Source: Notoacmeibacter ruber (GTDB lineage: Bacteria > Pseudomonadota > Alphaproteobacteria > Rhizobiales > Rhizobiaceae). Taken from it: DNA of 64,000 nucleotides. A program made the translations under genes and the position numbers. The notes beneath the pieces were generated by a model. It searched no databases and was not told where the DNA came from. It saw only the letters and a list, made by a program, of their open reading frames with translations. The stretch spans positions 2,136,001 to 2,200,000 of the forward strand of contig NZ_RCWN01000001.1 of NCBI RefSeq assembly GCF_003668555.1, in the 5' to 3' direction. Below, piece by piece: positions 53,596 through 62,603 of this stretch. Numbering within the stretch: the first letter of the stretch is position 1; each line of letters begins with the position of its first letter.

Positions 53596-54764
53596 CCGAG
53601 ATGACCGTCGAAACCAACACCGCCCGGACGCTCGACGAAAAGGATGCGCTCTTCGCGTTCCAATCCCGTCACCATGCCTTCCGCGGCCTGGGACGCGCGG
53701 CCATGCTGCCGCGGGGCAATGCCTCAACCATCAGCGAAAGAAGCGGCGCTTTCTTTGCCAAGGCTGGCGCGGAAGCGATTCTGGCCGGCGCCCTGCCGTT
53801 CGACAGGGGTGGGGATGACTATCTCTGGCAGGCCGAGCAGGTTGTGCCGGCGCGAAGCTGGGCTCTGCCAAGGCCCGCACCTCCGCTTCGCTGGAACCTC
53901 CGCGCCGAGCCGGACGCCGCCGAATATGCCAAAGCGGTCGGCAATGCCCTACGGATCATGGCTGCCGACACGGATGGCAGCGACAGACTGACCAAGATCG
54001 TTCTGGCGCGAAGCCTCCTGGCTACCGCCGATCACGACATCGATGTGGAAGCGCTGTTCGGAAAGCTGGCAACCGACCCAGCCGTGACCGCCTTTCTCGT
54101 TCCTCTTCCCGAAAAGGACGGACGACCAAGGTTGATGGCTGGCGCCACGCCGGAATTGCTGCTGGAAAAAACGGGCACTCAAATCGTTTCGCATCCCCTG
54201 GCGGGCTCGGCCAAACGCCATGATGAGCTGGCCAGGGATGCCGAAGCGGCCGCAGCCCTCAACAGGTCCGTGAAAGATCGTAGCGAACACGCCATCGTGG
54301 TGGAGTTCATCCTCGATATGCTGGCGCCCTATTGCAGTGATCTGCGCCGGCCGGACGGGATGACCGTCACGAGCACACGGAGCATGTGGCACCTCGGCAC
54401 GCGGATCGAAGGCGAACTGAAAAACCCGGATGTTCCGGCCGTTGTGCTGGCCTCCGCTCTTCACCCAACCCCGGCCGTATGCGGCCTGCCGCGCGACCGC
54501 TGCACACGGCTGATCCGCGATCTCGAACCCGCCGAACGCGACTTTTATGCAGGCTCGGTCGGCTGGTGCGACGGAAAAGGCGACGGCGCCTGGTACGTCA
54601 CCATTCGCTGCGCCGAAATTTGCGGCGCGCAGGCACGGCTCTTCGCCGGCGCGGGCATCGTCCCCCAATCCGACCCTGTCGCCGAAGCTGCTGAAACCGG
54701 CGCCAAATTCAACGCCATGCTGAATGCACTCGGCATCGATCCTTCACTGGAGGCCTTTTCATGA
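53592..54764 (+). CDS. entC: Isochorismate synthase
   Basis: A 390-residue chorismate-utilising enzyme. Motifs include KIVLARSLLATADHDIDVEALF, MAGATPELLLEKTGTQIVSHPLAGSAKRHDEL (magnesium/substrate region), KDRSEHAIVVEFILDMLAPYC and ALHPTPAVCGLPRDR, followed by FYAGSVGWCDGKGDGAWYVTIRCAEI and LFAGAGIVPQSDP. This pattern fits EntC/DhbC rather than menaquinone MenF by context. It converts chorismate to isochorismate for DHB synthesis in the cytoplasm. The start overlaps the NRPS stop by 4 bases and its end overlaps entE by 4 bases. Confidence 0.94.
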   Translation: MTEMTVETNTARTLDEKDALFAFQSRHHAFRGLGRAAMLPRGNASTISERSGAFFAKAGAEAILAGALPFDRGGDDYLWQAEQVVPARSWALPRPAPPLRWNLRAEPDAAEYAKAVGNALRIMAADTDGSDRLTKIVLARSLLATADHDIDVEALFGKLATDPAVTAFLVPLPEKDGRPRLMAGATPELLLEKTGTQIVSHPLAGSAKRHDELARDAEAAAALNRSVKDRSEHAIVVEFILDMLAPYCSDLRRPDGMTVTSTRSMWHLGTRIEGELKNPDVPAVVLASALHPTPAVCGLPRDRCTRLIRDLEPAERDFYAGSVGWCDGKGDGAWYVTIRCAEICGAQARLFAGAGIVPQSDPVAEAAETGAKFNAMLNALGIDPSLEAFS

Positions 54765-56392
54765 AGCCCGCCGAACAGATATGGCCCGCCCATCTGGCCG
54801 AACGCTACCGCGCCGCCGGTTACTGGCGTGGTGAGACCTTTTCCGCATTTCTGCGCCGCAACGCCACCAATCGTCCGGACACGGTCGCGATCGTCGACGG
54901 CGGGCGCCGCTGGACCTATGGCGAATTGCAGCGCCGAGCCGAAACCCATGCCGCCGGCTTTCTCGAACTCGGCCTGAAGCCGGGCGAACGGGTTCTGGTA
55001 CAGATGGGCAATGTGGCGGAGTTCTTCTCCACAGTATTCGGCCTGTTCCGCGCGGGCCTTGTGCCGGTCTATGCGCTGCCGGCCCATCGGCTGACGGAAG
55101 TGGACCACCTTGCCAGACGTTCGGAAGCCGCTGCCTATATAGCGTGCGATAGCTACGACGGCTTCGACTATCGCGAACTGGCGCGTGACTTGAAAGCGCA
55201 GGTCTCGACGATCCGGCATGTAATCCTCTCCGGCGAAGCGCGGGAGTTCATCTGTCTTGAAGACTGCGTGGCAGAGCCGGTCGATCTGCCTGCCGATCCC
55301 GATCCGTCCTCTGTTGCATTCATGCAGATTTCGGGCGGCAGCACGGGACTGCCGAAGCTGATCCCCCGAACCCATGACGACTATATCTACAGCTTCCGCG
55401 CCAGCAACGAGATCTGTGGCGTAACGCAGGAAAGCGTCTATCTCGTCGCTCTGCCGGCTGCTCACAATTTCCCCATGAGTTCGCCCGGCCATATGGGCAC
55501 CTTGTATGCGGGCGGACGGGTTGTGCTGACGAGGGCGGCCAGCCCCGATATCGCGTTCGCGCTGATCGAGCGAGAACAGGTGACCATCACCGGTCTCGTG
55601 CCGCCGCTCGCTCTGCTTTGGCTGAAGGCCTCAGAAACCAATACGGCCGACATCTCCAGCCTGGAGGTGCTGCTCGTCGGCGGCGCGAAATTCCTGCCGG
55701 AAGCCGCCCGTCACGTAAAACCGAAACTGGGCTGTCAGTTGCAACAGGTTTTCGGCATGGCCGAAGGGCTGGTCAACTATACTCGCCTCGACGACCCGGA
55801 CGACACCGTGGTTCACACGCAGGGCCGCCCCATCAGCCCTCATGACGAAGTGCTCGTGGTCGACGATGGCGACCAGCCAGTCGAGGACGGCAGCGCCGGG
55901 CATCTACTGACGCGGGGTCCCTATACGATCCGCGCCTATCATGACGATCCGGCGGCCAATGCGCGCTCCTTCACAATGGACGGATACTACCGCACCGGCG
56001 ATGTGGTCCGAAAAATGCCGGATAGCTATCTGGAAGTGCTCGGCCGCGCCGGAGACCACATCAACCGCGCGGGCGAAAAGATTTCGGCCGAAGAGGTCGA
56101 AGACCACCTGCTCGCCCACCCTGACGTCTTCGATGCCGCCGTTGTCTCCGTACCCGACCCGGCGCTTGGCGAAAGAAGCTGCGCCTTCGTTCTGTCAAAA
56201 GCCGAAACGATCAAACCGTCGGCGCTCAAAAGCTGGATGCGCAAGCGCGGGATCGCAGCTTTCAAGATTCCGGACCAGATCGTTCACCTCGACCGCTTCG
56301 AGACGACCGCCGTCGGCAAGATCAGCCGCAAGGAACTGCGGGCCCGTCTGCGCGAGCAGCTTCTGGCAAACGATGAGGAGAGCGCCGCATGA
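54761..56392 (+). CDS. entE: 2,3-dihydroxybenzoate-AMP ligase
   Basis: A 543-residue stand-alone adenylation enzyme. Core motifs are FMQISGGSTGLPKLIPRTHDDYIY (phosphate loop), ALPAAHNFPMSSPGHMGTLYAGG (DHB pocket region with the asparagine of AHNF), QQVFGMAEGLVNYTRLDD, DGYYRTGDVV and HINRAGEKISAEEVEDHLLAHPDVFDAAVVS. The C-terminal catalytic lysine is in TAVGKISRKELR. The sequence is of the EntE/DhbE type; AHNFP and QQVFGMAEGLVNYTR are typical. It activates 2,3-dihydroxybenzoate and loads it on the aryl carrier protein. It overlaps both neighbours by 4 bases. Confidence 0.95.
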   Translation: MKPAEQIWPAHLAERYRAAGYWRGETFSAFLRRNATNRPDTVAIVDGGRRWTYGELQRRAETHAAGFLELGLKPGERVLVQMGNVAEFFSTVFGLFRAGLVPVYALPAHRLTEVDHLARRSEAAAYIACDSYDGFDYRELARDLKAQVSTIRHVILSGEAREFICLEDCVAEPVDLPADPDPSSVAFMQISGGSTGLPKLIPRTHDDYIYSFRASNEICGVTQESVYLVALPAAHNFPMSSPGHMGTLYAGGRVVLTRAASPDIAFALIEREQVTITGLVPPLALLWLKASETNTADISSLEVLLVGGAKFLPEAARHVKPKLGCQLQQVFGMAEGLVNYTRLDDPDDTVVHTQGRPISPHDEVLVVDDGDQPVEDGSAGHLLTRGPYTIRAYHDDPAANARSFTMDGYYRTGDVVRKMPDSYLEVLGRAGDHINRAGEKISAEEVEDHLLAHPDVFDAAVVSVPDPALGERSCAFVLSKAETIKPSALKSWMRKRGIAAFKIPDQIVHLDRFETTAVGKISRKELRARLREQLLANDEESAA

Positions 56393-57030
56393 ACGCGCCC
56401 GGCCTGCCCACAATCGCGCCCTATCCCCTGCCGGTCAGGGATGACCTTCCCAAAGCGCGCGCGCCTTTCAGGCTCGAAGCCGACCGCGCGGCGCTTCTTG
56501 TCCACGATATGCAGCGTTATTTCCTGCGACCGTATCAGCCCGATAGCGATCCGATCGCAACGGCGAGCGCCAATATTCAGCGCCTCATCTCGAAATGCCG
56601 CCTGGTGGGCGTGCCTGTCTTTTATACGGCGCAGACCACCAATCAGGACCGTCGCGATCGCGGCCTTCAGGCGGAATTGTGGGGTCCCGGGATGAGCGAT
56701 CCTGACATCCATCAGCCGATCGTGTCGGATCTCGCGCCCGGTGAAAACGAATTCGTGCTGACCAAACACCGCTACAGCGCTTTCCAGCGGAGCAATCTGG
56801 AAAGGGCGATGCGCGCACGTGGCCGCGACCAGATCGTGATCTGCGGTGTCTATGCACATATTGGCTGTCTGCTCACTGCCGCAGATGCATTCATGCGCGA
56901 TATCGAGCCCTTCTTTGTCGCCGACGCACTGGCCGATTTCTCCCGTGAAAAACACGATATGGCGCTCTCCTATGTCGCCTCGGTCTGCGGCGTGCCGTGC
57001 CTGGCAGATGATATCGAGGCGGCCCTATGA
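56389..57030 (+). CDS. entB: Isochorismatase without an aryl carrier domain
   Basis: A 213-residue isochorismatase. Motifs are [19 protein letters not shown] (catalytic aspartate), [69 protein letters not shown] and [15 protein letters not shown]. The protein ends 8 residues after CLADD, where Escherichia coli EntB (285 residues) would continue into its aryl carrier domain. It hydrolyses isochorismate to 2,3-dihydro-2,3-dihydroxybenzoate and pyruvate. The missing carrier function is supplied by the separate gene at 45825. Its start overlaps entE and its end overlaps entA by 4 bases each. Confidence 0.94.
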   Translation: MNAPGLPTIAPYPLPVRDDLPKARAPFRLEADRAALLVHDMQRYFLRPYQPDSDPIATASANIQRLISKCRLVGVPVFYTAQTTNQDRRDRGLQAELWGPGMSDPDIHQPIVSDLAPGENEFVLTKHRYSAFQRSNLERAMRARGRDQIVICGVYAHIGCLLTAADAFMRDIEPFFVADALADFSREKHDMALSYVASVCGVPCLADDIEAAL

Positions 57031-57803
57031 CCATTCATCCTGCCGGTTTGTGGGGTCTTGAGAACAAACTTGTTCTTGTGACGGGCGCCGCAGGCGGTAT
57101 CGGCCTTGCACTCGTGAAAGCACTTGCACGCGAGGGGGCACGGGTTCTCGCAACCGATCTCGATATCGCTGCAATTCCCCCAAACGATGCCATCATCCCC
57201 AGATCGCTTGACGTTTCGAACACGGCAGACGTCGAAGCGCTGGTCGATGAGGTCGAAGAGACGCTTGGACCGATCGATAGCGGCGTCAGCCTCGCCGGCG
57301 CTCTAGCGACCGGTCTGGTGACGGAAACGACCGACGATGATTGGCGGCGGGTCTTCGCCGTCAATACCGATGGCGTATTCCACCTTTCCCGCGCCCTTGC
57401 CCGGCGGATGGTGAAAAGACGTACCGGCAACATCGTCACGGTCAGTTCAAACGCGGCAGGCGTTCCGCGCCACGCCATGGCGGCTTACGCCGCGTCGAAG
57501 GCGGCCGCCACCATGTTTACGCGCTCACTCGGACTGGAGCTCGCGCCGCACGGTATCAGGTGCAATATCGTTGCGCCCGGCTCCACCCTGACGCCGATGC
57601 AGACGGGCATGTGGTCCGATGCCGATGGCGCAAAGGCCGTCATCGCCGGCTCGGCTCAGACATTCAAGGCAGGCATTCCTCTCGGCAAGCTGGCCACACC
57701 GGAAGACGTGGCCGATGCGGTCCTGTTTCTGCTGTCCGACCGGGCATCCCATATCACCATGGCGGATATCTATGTTGACGGCGGCGCAACCCTTCGCGGC
57801 TAA
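57027..57803 (+). CDS. entA: 2,3-dihydro-2,3-dihydroxybenzoate dehydrogenase
   Basis: A 258-residue short-chain dehydrogenase. The NAD-binding motif is LVTGAAGGIGLALVKAL (about residues 17-33). The catalytic triad is in VSSNAAGVPRHAMAAYAASKAA (serine, then YxxxK), and the PG motif is NIVAPGSTLTPMQTGMW. Such a sequence with the segment HAMAAYAASKAA and the C-terminal LSDRASHITMADIYVDGGATL is typical of EntA/DhbA. It oxidises the dihydrodiol to 2,3-dihydroxybenzoate. The gene overlaps entB by 4 bases and entD by 32 bases. Confidence 0.94.
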   Translation: MTIHPAGLWGLENKLVLVTGAAGGIGLALVKALAREGARVLATDLDIAAIPPNDAIIPRSLDVSNTADVEALVDEVEETLGPIDSGVSLAGALATGLVTETTDDDWRRVFAVNTDGVFHLSRALARRMVKRRTGNIVTVSSNAAGVPRHAMAAYAASKAAATMFTRSLGLELAPHGIRCNIVAPGSTLTPMQTGMWSDADGAKAVIAGSAQTFKAGIPLGKLATPEDVADAVLFLLSDRASHITMADIYVDGGATLRG

Positions 57804-58545
57804 ACGCCGCCCTCCCGACCGGTCGCCGAGCGGCTTACGGGCGCTCGGTGAAGGGCAGGTCGATATCTGGCGAATGCAAATCCCGAGCTCGCTGCCTGCA
57901 AGGATGGGCGCTGTCCTGTCCACAGATGAGAAGGAACGTGCCGCTCGCTGCAGTCCGCAAGTTGCCCGAGCCTTCATCTGCGCCCGCAGCGCATTGCGCC
58001 GTGTCCTCGCCGGCTATGTCGGGCAGCCCGCCGCGACACTCGCATTCCATATCGACGAGTGGGGCAAGCCCTCTCTGCCCGGCCCCGCAAGAGCCATTCA
58101 TTTCAATTTGTCGCACAGCGGGAACGAGATCGTCTTCGCCATATCGCGTCATATTGTCGGGATCGATATTGAACGCATCTCGCCCACCCCACCCTATGAG
58201 ATCATTCCACTGGTCTTGGCCCGGCGAGAGCAACAATGCCTCGCCCGCTTACCGGAGAAGGAACGAGCCGGTTTCTTCTACGCTCTCTGGTGCCGGAAGG
58301 AAGCAGTAACCAAGGCAATCGGCCGCGGACTGGACATCGATCTGCGCCAGATCGATGTCAGTGCGGGCGTCGATCAGGGGGAAACAAAAGCGTCGCTGTC
58401 GATCGATCTCAAGGCCGTCCATGGCGCGTGGCACCTCCACCATATTGCAATCGCTACCGGTTTTGCTGCCGCGGTCGCATGCGCAGAGCCGAATTGCTCG
58501 CTCGCCTTCCGGGAGTTTCACGATCAGGAGGCTCTCGCGGTGTGA
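57772..58545 (+). CDS. entD: 4'-phosphopantetheinyl transferase of the siderophore locus
   Basis: A 257-residue Sfp-type transferase. The magnesium/CoA-binding aspartate and glutamate are in GIDIER (D132, E134), and the second motif is WCRKEAVTKAIG (W173-K181). A first element FNLSHSGNEIVFAIS precedes them. It attaches phosphopantetheine to the aryl carrier and both PCP domains. I place the start at ATG 57772, giving a 32-base overlap with entA; no other convincing start exists because the reading frame further upstream is a shadow of entA. By similarity it is a long Sfp/HetI-like type rather than the short AcpS. Confidence 0.87.
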   Translation: MLTAAQPFAAKRRPPDRSPSGLRALGEGQVDIWRMQIPSSLPARMGAVLSTDEKERAARCSPQVARAFICARSALRRVLAGYVGQPAATLAFHIDEWGKPSLPGPARAIHFNLSHSGNEIVFAISRHIVGIDIERISPTPPYEIIPLVLARREQQCLARLPEKERAGFFYALWCRKEAVTKAIGRGLDIDLRQIDVSAGVDQGETKASLSIDLKAVHGAWHLHHIAIATGFAAAVACAEPNCSLAFREFHDQEALAV

Positions 58546-58594
58546 CACTCCTGCACCGAGAAGCAGGAAAAAAGACCCGCTCCAGCAATTTAGT

Positions 58595-58609
58595 TGACTC
58601 TTTAAGTCA
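58595..58609. promoter_or_regulatory. Iron-responsive box (TGA-N9-TCA) before the TonB-dependent receptor gene
   Basis: TGACT-CTTTA-AGTCA is a perfect 5-bp-arm dyad followed immediately by TATAAT (58610-58615), a consensus -10 element. The organisation matches that at 43266, so both genes probably obey the same iron-responsive repressor. The receptor may therefore have its own promoter in addition to read-through from entD. Confidence 0.8.
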
Positions 58610-58671
58610 TATAATATTGCAAGGAGGCCACCACTTCAAATTCAATAGCTTAGACGTCCATGAGGGGAATT

Positions 58672-60885
58672 ATGGTCAATAAGAACAACGTCTCGAATTC
58701 GGAGCGCCCATCGAAGGGCAGCCTTCCGTTGATGGTGAGACATTCGCTTTCACTTCTCGCTTCAGCGAGTACCATTGCCTGTTTCGGCTCTCCCTCGTAC
58801 GCACAGACCGATAGCGAGCCGACGGTGCTGGAGCAGATTACGGTCGAGGGTCAAGGGGAAGCCGGCGATGGCCCGGTCGAGGGTTATATCGCCAAAAGCA
58901 GCCGGACCGGGACGAAAACCGACACGCCGATCGAAGAGACACCGCAGACGATCTTTGTCGTCCCGGCCGATCAGGTCGAGGATCAGGGGGCCCAGTCCGT
59001 AGCCGAGGCGCTTCGGTATACACCCGGCGTCTTCACCGAATACCGAGGCTCTAACCAGCTATATACACAGCTCTTCATGCGTGGCTTCTACTACACGCCA
59101 ATCTTCGTCGATGGCTTGCAGTTCGGCGATAGTTCGGCCCGCCAGATCAGCCAGATGGATCCGTGGTTCCTGGAACGGCTGGAGGTCCTGAAGGGGCCGT
59201 CCTCAATCCTTTACGGTCAGTCGAATCCCGGCGGCATCGCCAACCTGGTCACCAAAAAACCAACAGGCGAAACGGGAGGAGAAGCGCAGATCGAAGTCGG
59301 CAGCAACTCCCGCATCGGAGCCAGCTTCGACCTCTACGGAACCTTGGACGAGGCGAAAGACTGGTCTTACCGTCTGGTCGGCACAGGCTGGCGAACGGAC
59401 CTTCAGGAAGAGTTCGCAGAACAGAGCCGCTTCGGCATCGCGCCCTCGCTGACATGGCAGCCAACCGAACAAACCTCGCTTACGCTGCAGGCTTTTTACC
59501 TGAATGAGCCGGATGCCGGCTATCACAACTTTCTGCCCCTCGAAGGCACGCTCGAGCGCACATCCGCCGGCTACATCCCGCGCGATTTCTTCGTTTCCGA
59601 TCCAGATGTTCAGAAGTCCGAACGCCAGCAGTTCTACGTCGGCTACCAGTTCGAACACGCGTTTGAAAACAACGTTACCGTCCGACAGAATGCTCGCTAC
59701 AGCTACTTCGACCTCGACTATGACACGCTGATTTCCTGCTGCATCCTGTCCGGAACGGAGACCACGATCCGACGCAACCTGAGCAGAACGGCAGATGGTC
59801 GTCACCAGTTCTCGATCGACAACCAAGCTGAGGCCAAAATCGATACCGGCCCCTTATATCACACGATCCTGGGCGGGTTGGATTACCGCTATACGGCACG
59901 TGATTACGATGACGGGACCGCCTACGTCGTCAATACGATAGACTGGACCGACCCGGACTACGGCCTCGGCGATGTCGATTACCCGTTTGATGATGAGGCC
60001 AGCACCGATACCTACGCCTCGCAGCTCGGTCTGTACCTTCAGGATCAGATCGAGTTCGGCAATCTTCATCTGGCTTTTGGCCTGCGCTACGATCTGGCCG
60101 AGACGAAAATCGACGATAATCTGACCGATACGAGTTCCGACTTCGATGCGGATGCGCTGACATACCGCGCCGGTGCGATCTACAATTTCGAAAACGGAAT
60201 TGCGCCCTTCGTCAGCTACAGCACGTCCTTCGAGCCCTCTCTGGAGAGCCCCGACAGCGGCCAGGATCCCTTCGATCCGACCACCGGCGAACAGTTCGAG
60301 ATCGGTGTGAAATACGCACCGGATTTCGCGAATTGGTCAGCGACGGCGACATATTTCGATATCACGCAAAACGATATCGTGATGGGAAGCCCATGGACCG
60401 GGTTTTATCAGGTCGGAGAGATCCGCAGCCGTGGTTTCGAATTCGAAGCGCGCGCCGAAATTTTCGACAATCTCAGCATCATCGGATCCTATGCCTATCT
60501 CGATAGCGAGATCATCGAAACAACGGAGCCGGAGACGGTCGGCAAGATGCCCCAGCGCACGCCCAATCATCTCGCCTCACTCTGGAGCCGATATGAATTT
60601 GATCGCGGCGCTCTCAACGGTCTCAGCCTGGGCGGCGGCGTGCGCTATATCGGCGAAAGCTGGGCTGATGACGAAAACACGATCAGAGTGCCCGATGTCG
60701 CGCTTTTCGACGCTGCAATCAGCTACGATTTCGCAGCGAAGGCACCGGAACTCGAAGGACTGACAGCACAGATCAACGTGCAGAACATCGCGGATGAACG
60801 CTATATTGCGTCCTGCGCGAATGGCTCGGACTGCTTCTACGGCAACGGGCGCACCATTACCGGCTATCTGAAGTACAAGTGGTGA
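58672..60885 (+). CDS. TonB-dependent outer-membrane ferric siderophore receptor
   Basis: A 737-residue receptor; the ATG at 58672 with GAGGGG close by is preferred over the one 12 bases earlier. A long signal peptide (to about residue 45) ends with PSYAQ before TDSEPTVLEQITVEG, where the TonB box is expected. The plug (about 70-210) contains GTKTDTPIEETPQTIFVV, SVAEALRYTPGVFTEYRGS and LERLEVLKGPSSILYGQSNPGGIANLVTKKP. The barrel ends in RTITGYLKYKW with a C-terminal aromatic residue. It imports the ferric catecholate. Motifs place it in the hydroxamate/pyoverdine-type receptor subfamily (FhuA/FpvA-like) rather than FepA-like, which would be unusual for a tri-catecholate. Confidence 0.92.
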   Translation: MVNKNNVSNSERPSKGSLPLMVRHSLSLLASASTIACFGSPSYAQTDSEPTVLEQITVEGQGEAGDGPVEGYIAKSSRTGTKTDTPIEETPQTIFVVPADQVEDQGAQSVAEALRYTPGVFTEYRGSNQLYTQLFMRGFYYTPIFVDGLQFGDSSARQISQMDPWFLERLEVLKGPSSILYGQSNPGGIANLVTKKPTGETGGEAQIEVGSNSRIGASFDLYGTLDEAKDWSYRLVGTGWRTDLQEEFAEQSRFGIAPSLTWQPTEQTSLTLQAFYLNEPDAGYHNFLPLEGTLERTSAGYIPRDFFVSDPDVQKSERQQFYVGYQFEHAFENNVTVRQNARYSYFDLDYDTLISCCILSGTETTIRRNLSRTADGRHQFSIDNQAEAKIDTGPLYHTILGGLDYRYTARDYDDGTAYVVNTIDWTDPDYGLGDVDYPFDDEASTDTYASQLGLYLQDQIEFGNLHLAFGLRYDLAETKIDDNLTDTSSDFDADALTYRAGAIYNFENGIAPFVSYSTSFEPSLESPDSGQDPFDPTTGEQFEIGVKYAPDFANWSATATYFDITQNDIVMGSPWTGFYQVGEIRSRGFEFEARAEIFDNLSIIGSYAYLDSEIIETTEPETVGKMPQRTPNHLASLWSRYEFDRGALNGLSLGGGVRYIGESWADDENTIRVPDVALFDAAISYDFAAKAPELEGLTAQINVQNIADERYIASCANGSDCFYGNGRTITGYLKYKW

Positions 60886-62495
60886 TGCCAAGGCTGAGCG
60901 ATCTGGCCGGAGCCGGAATCCTGATAACTCTCGTGGCGGGCCTCAACGGGCCCGCCATCTGTGCTGAAAAACCGGCGGAGATTGCGATGGACCAGAGCCA
61001 AAGCGCCGTACTGGAAACAAGGCGCGCCACCGCCGATTTTCGCCTGCGCGCTCGAAAGGGCGACTACATAAGGGGCCGTGCGCGTGTCGAAAGCGGACGG
61101 ATCACGCTGGACCTTCTGGATAGGAAGGGTGTTTCGTCGCGCCGCCTCGTCACCGACGGAGCCGGCGACAATCGCTTCTTCTTCATGGTCCAGGAGGACG
61201 ATCCGTTGCTTCGCGCGACGGCGGAGCGGGCAGAAAGCGCGATCACTTTGATCATCGACAGGCAGGTCGCCTCCGAGCAGCAGAGAAAGGAGGAAACCTA
61301 TCTCAGCCCCCGCCTCAACGCTCTGGCCGAAAAACTGCCGGACACGACGGCGTTGGAAACGTTCTGGGAGGAAGTGAAGGCGGAAGGCACCCCCATTGTC
61401 GAGGATGCTTCCGACGGCATGAAAATCGTCACCTTCCTGGCGCGCGGCGCAAAGCGCAATGTCCGCATTCTCAGCGCGCCGTCGGGTGACCATGAAGAGA
61501 TGAGTCGGCTTGCCGGAACCGACATCTGGTATATGAGCTTTTCCGTACCGGACACCGCATTGCTGTCCTACCAGATCGCACCCGACGTTCCTGACGTTCC
61601 GGGCAATGCCCGCGACCGGCGGGTTGCCATTCTCGCCACCTCGAAAGCCGATCCGCTCAACAAACACCCTTGGCCCGCCGATGCGCCAGATGCCTTCAAT
61701 CAGGAGTCGACGCTGGCGCTGGAGAATGCGCCGAGGGCAGAATGGGCAGAGGAAAGCGGCGGTGCAAAGGGTGAAATCCGGCGCCTGAGTGTCAGAAGCG
61801 AACAGCTCGGCAATGAGCGTGACGTCTATTTCTACACGCCAGCCGGTTTCGATCCCTCCCATCCTGACAATCTGCTTCTCTTCGTCTTCGACGCCGAGAA
61901 ATTCCTGAAAGCCATCCCGACGCCGCGCATCCTGGACAACATGATCGCAGAAGATGCGCTCCCGCCGACGGCTGCAGTATTCATTTCTCCGATCGACAGC
62001 ACGACGCGCGGCAAAGAGCTTGCACCGAACGCCAATTTTGCGAACTTCGTTGCCGAGACCCTTTTGCCTTTGGCCGAGAAGGAATTTGGGATCGATGCGA
62101 CGCCCGATCGAACGATTATCGCCGGGTCGAGCTTCGGAGGGCTTGCCGCGACAAGCGTCGCCTGGAGCCATCCTGATAGTTTCGGAAATGTCATCAGCCT
62201 TTCCGGATCATTCTGGTGGCATGCCGATGATGCACCGCCCGGAAGAGACAATGAGGTAGCATGGGAGATCGCGCGAGCCGACAAAAAGGATCTGCGCTAC
62301 TTCCTCGCCGCCGGGCTGTTCGAAGTCGGACGGCGCGGCACCGCGGCGATCCTCGATATGAACCGACAGTTGCGGGACGTGCTCGTTGCCAAAGGCTATC
62401 CCCTATTCTACCAGGAATATGCTGGCGGCCATGATGAGTTCATGTGGCGGATTGCCTTGGCGGATGGCCTTCTCGCGCTCTTTGGTGAGGAATGA
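60885..62495 (+). CDS. Exported enterochelin-type esterase
   Basis: A 536-residue alpha/beta hydrolase. Its start overlaps the receptor stop by one base (TGATG). Residues 1-28 look like a signal peptide (MPRLSDLAGAGILITLVAGLNGPAICA before EKPAE), so it should act in the periplasm. The first 250 residues carry the enterochelin-esterase N-terminal domain, with WYMSFSVPDTALLSYQIAPD. The catalytic serine is S416 in IAGSSFGGLAAT, with the histidine in YAGGHDEFMW near the end. Fes is cytoplasmic whereas IroE is periplasmic; here the likely job is linearising or cleaving the siderophore ester backbone on export or iron release. Confidence 0.87.
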   Translation: MPRLSDLAGAGILITLVAGLNGPAICAEKPAEIAMDQSQSAVLETRRATADFRLRARKGDYIRGRARVESGRITLDLLDRKGVSSRRLVTDGAGDNRFFFMVQEDDPLLRATAERAESAITLIIDRQVASEQQRKEETYLSPRLNALAEKLPDTTALETFWEEVKAEGTPIVEDASDGMKIVTFLARGAKRNVRILSAPSGDHEEMSRLAGTDIWYMSFSVPDTALLSYQIAPDVPDVPGNARDRRVAILATSKADPLNKHPWPADAPDAFNQESTLALENAPRAEWAEESGGAKGEIRRLSVRSEQLGNERDVYFYTPAGFDPSHPDNLLLFVFDAEKFLKAIPTPRILDNMIAEDALPPTAAVFISPIDSTTRGKELAPNANFANFVAETLLPLAEKEFGIDATPDRTIIAGSSFGGLAATSVAWSHPDSFGNVISLSGSFWWHADDAPPGRDNEVAWEIARADKKDLRYFLAAGLFEVGRRGTAAILDMNRQLRDVLVAKGYPLFYQEYAGGHDEFMWRIALADGLLALFGEE

Positions 62496-62603
62496 ACGGG
62501 CGACCACGACACGTCAGCCCCCAGGGCCTTGAGGCGAAGTTGCTGGATTGGAACAACAGCATCTAGCGCATCCTTTCCGACATCTTGTCTGGCTATGGCA
62601 GCG

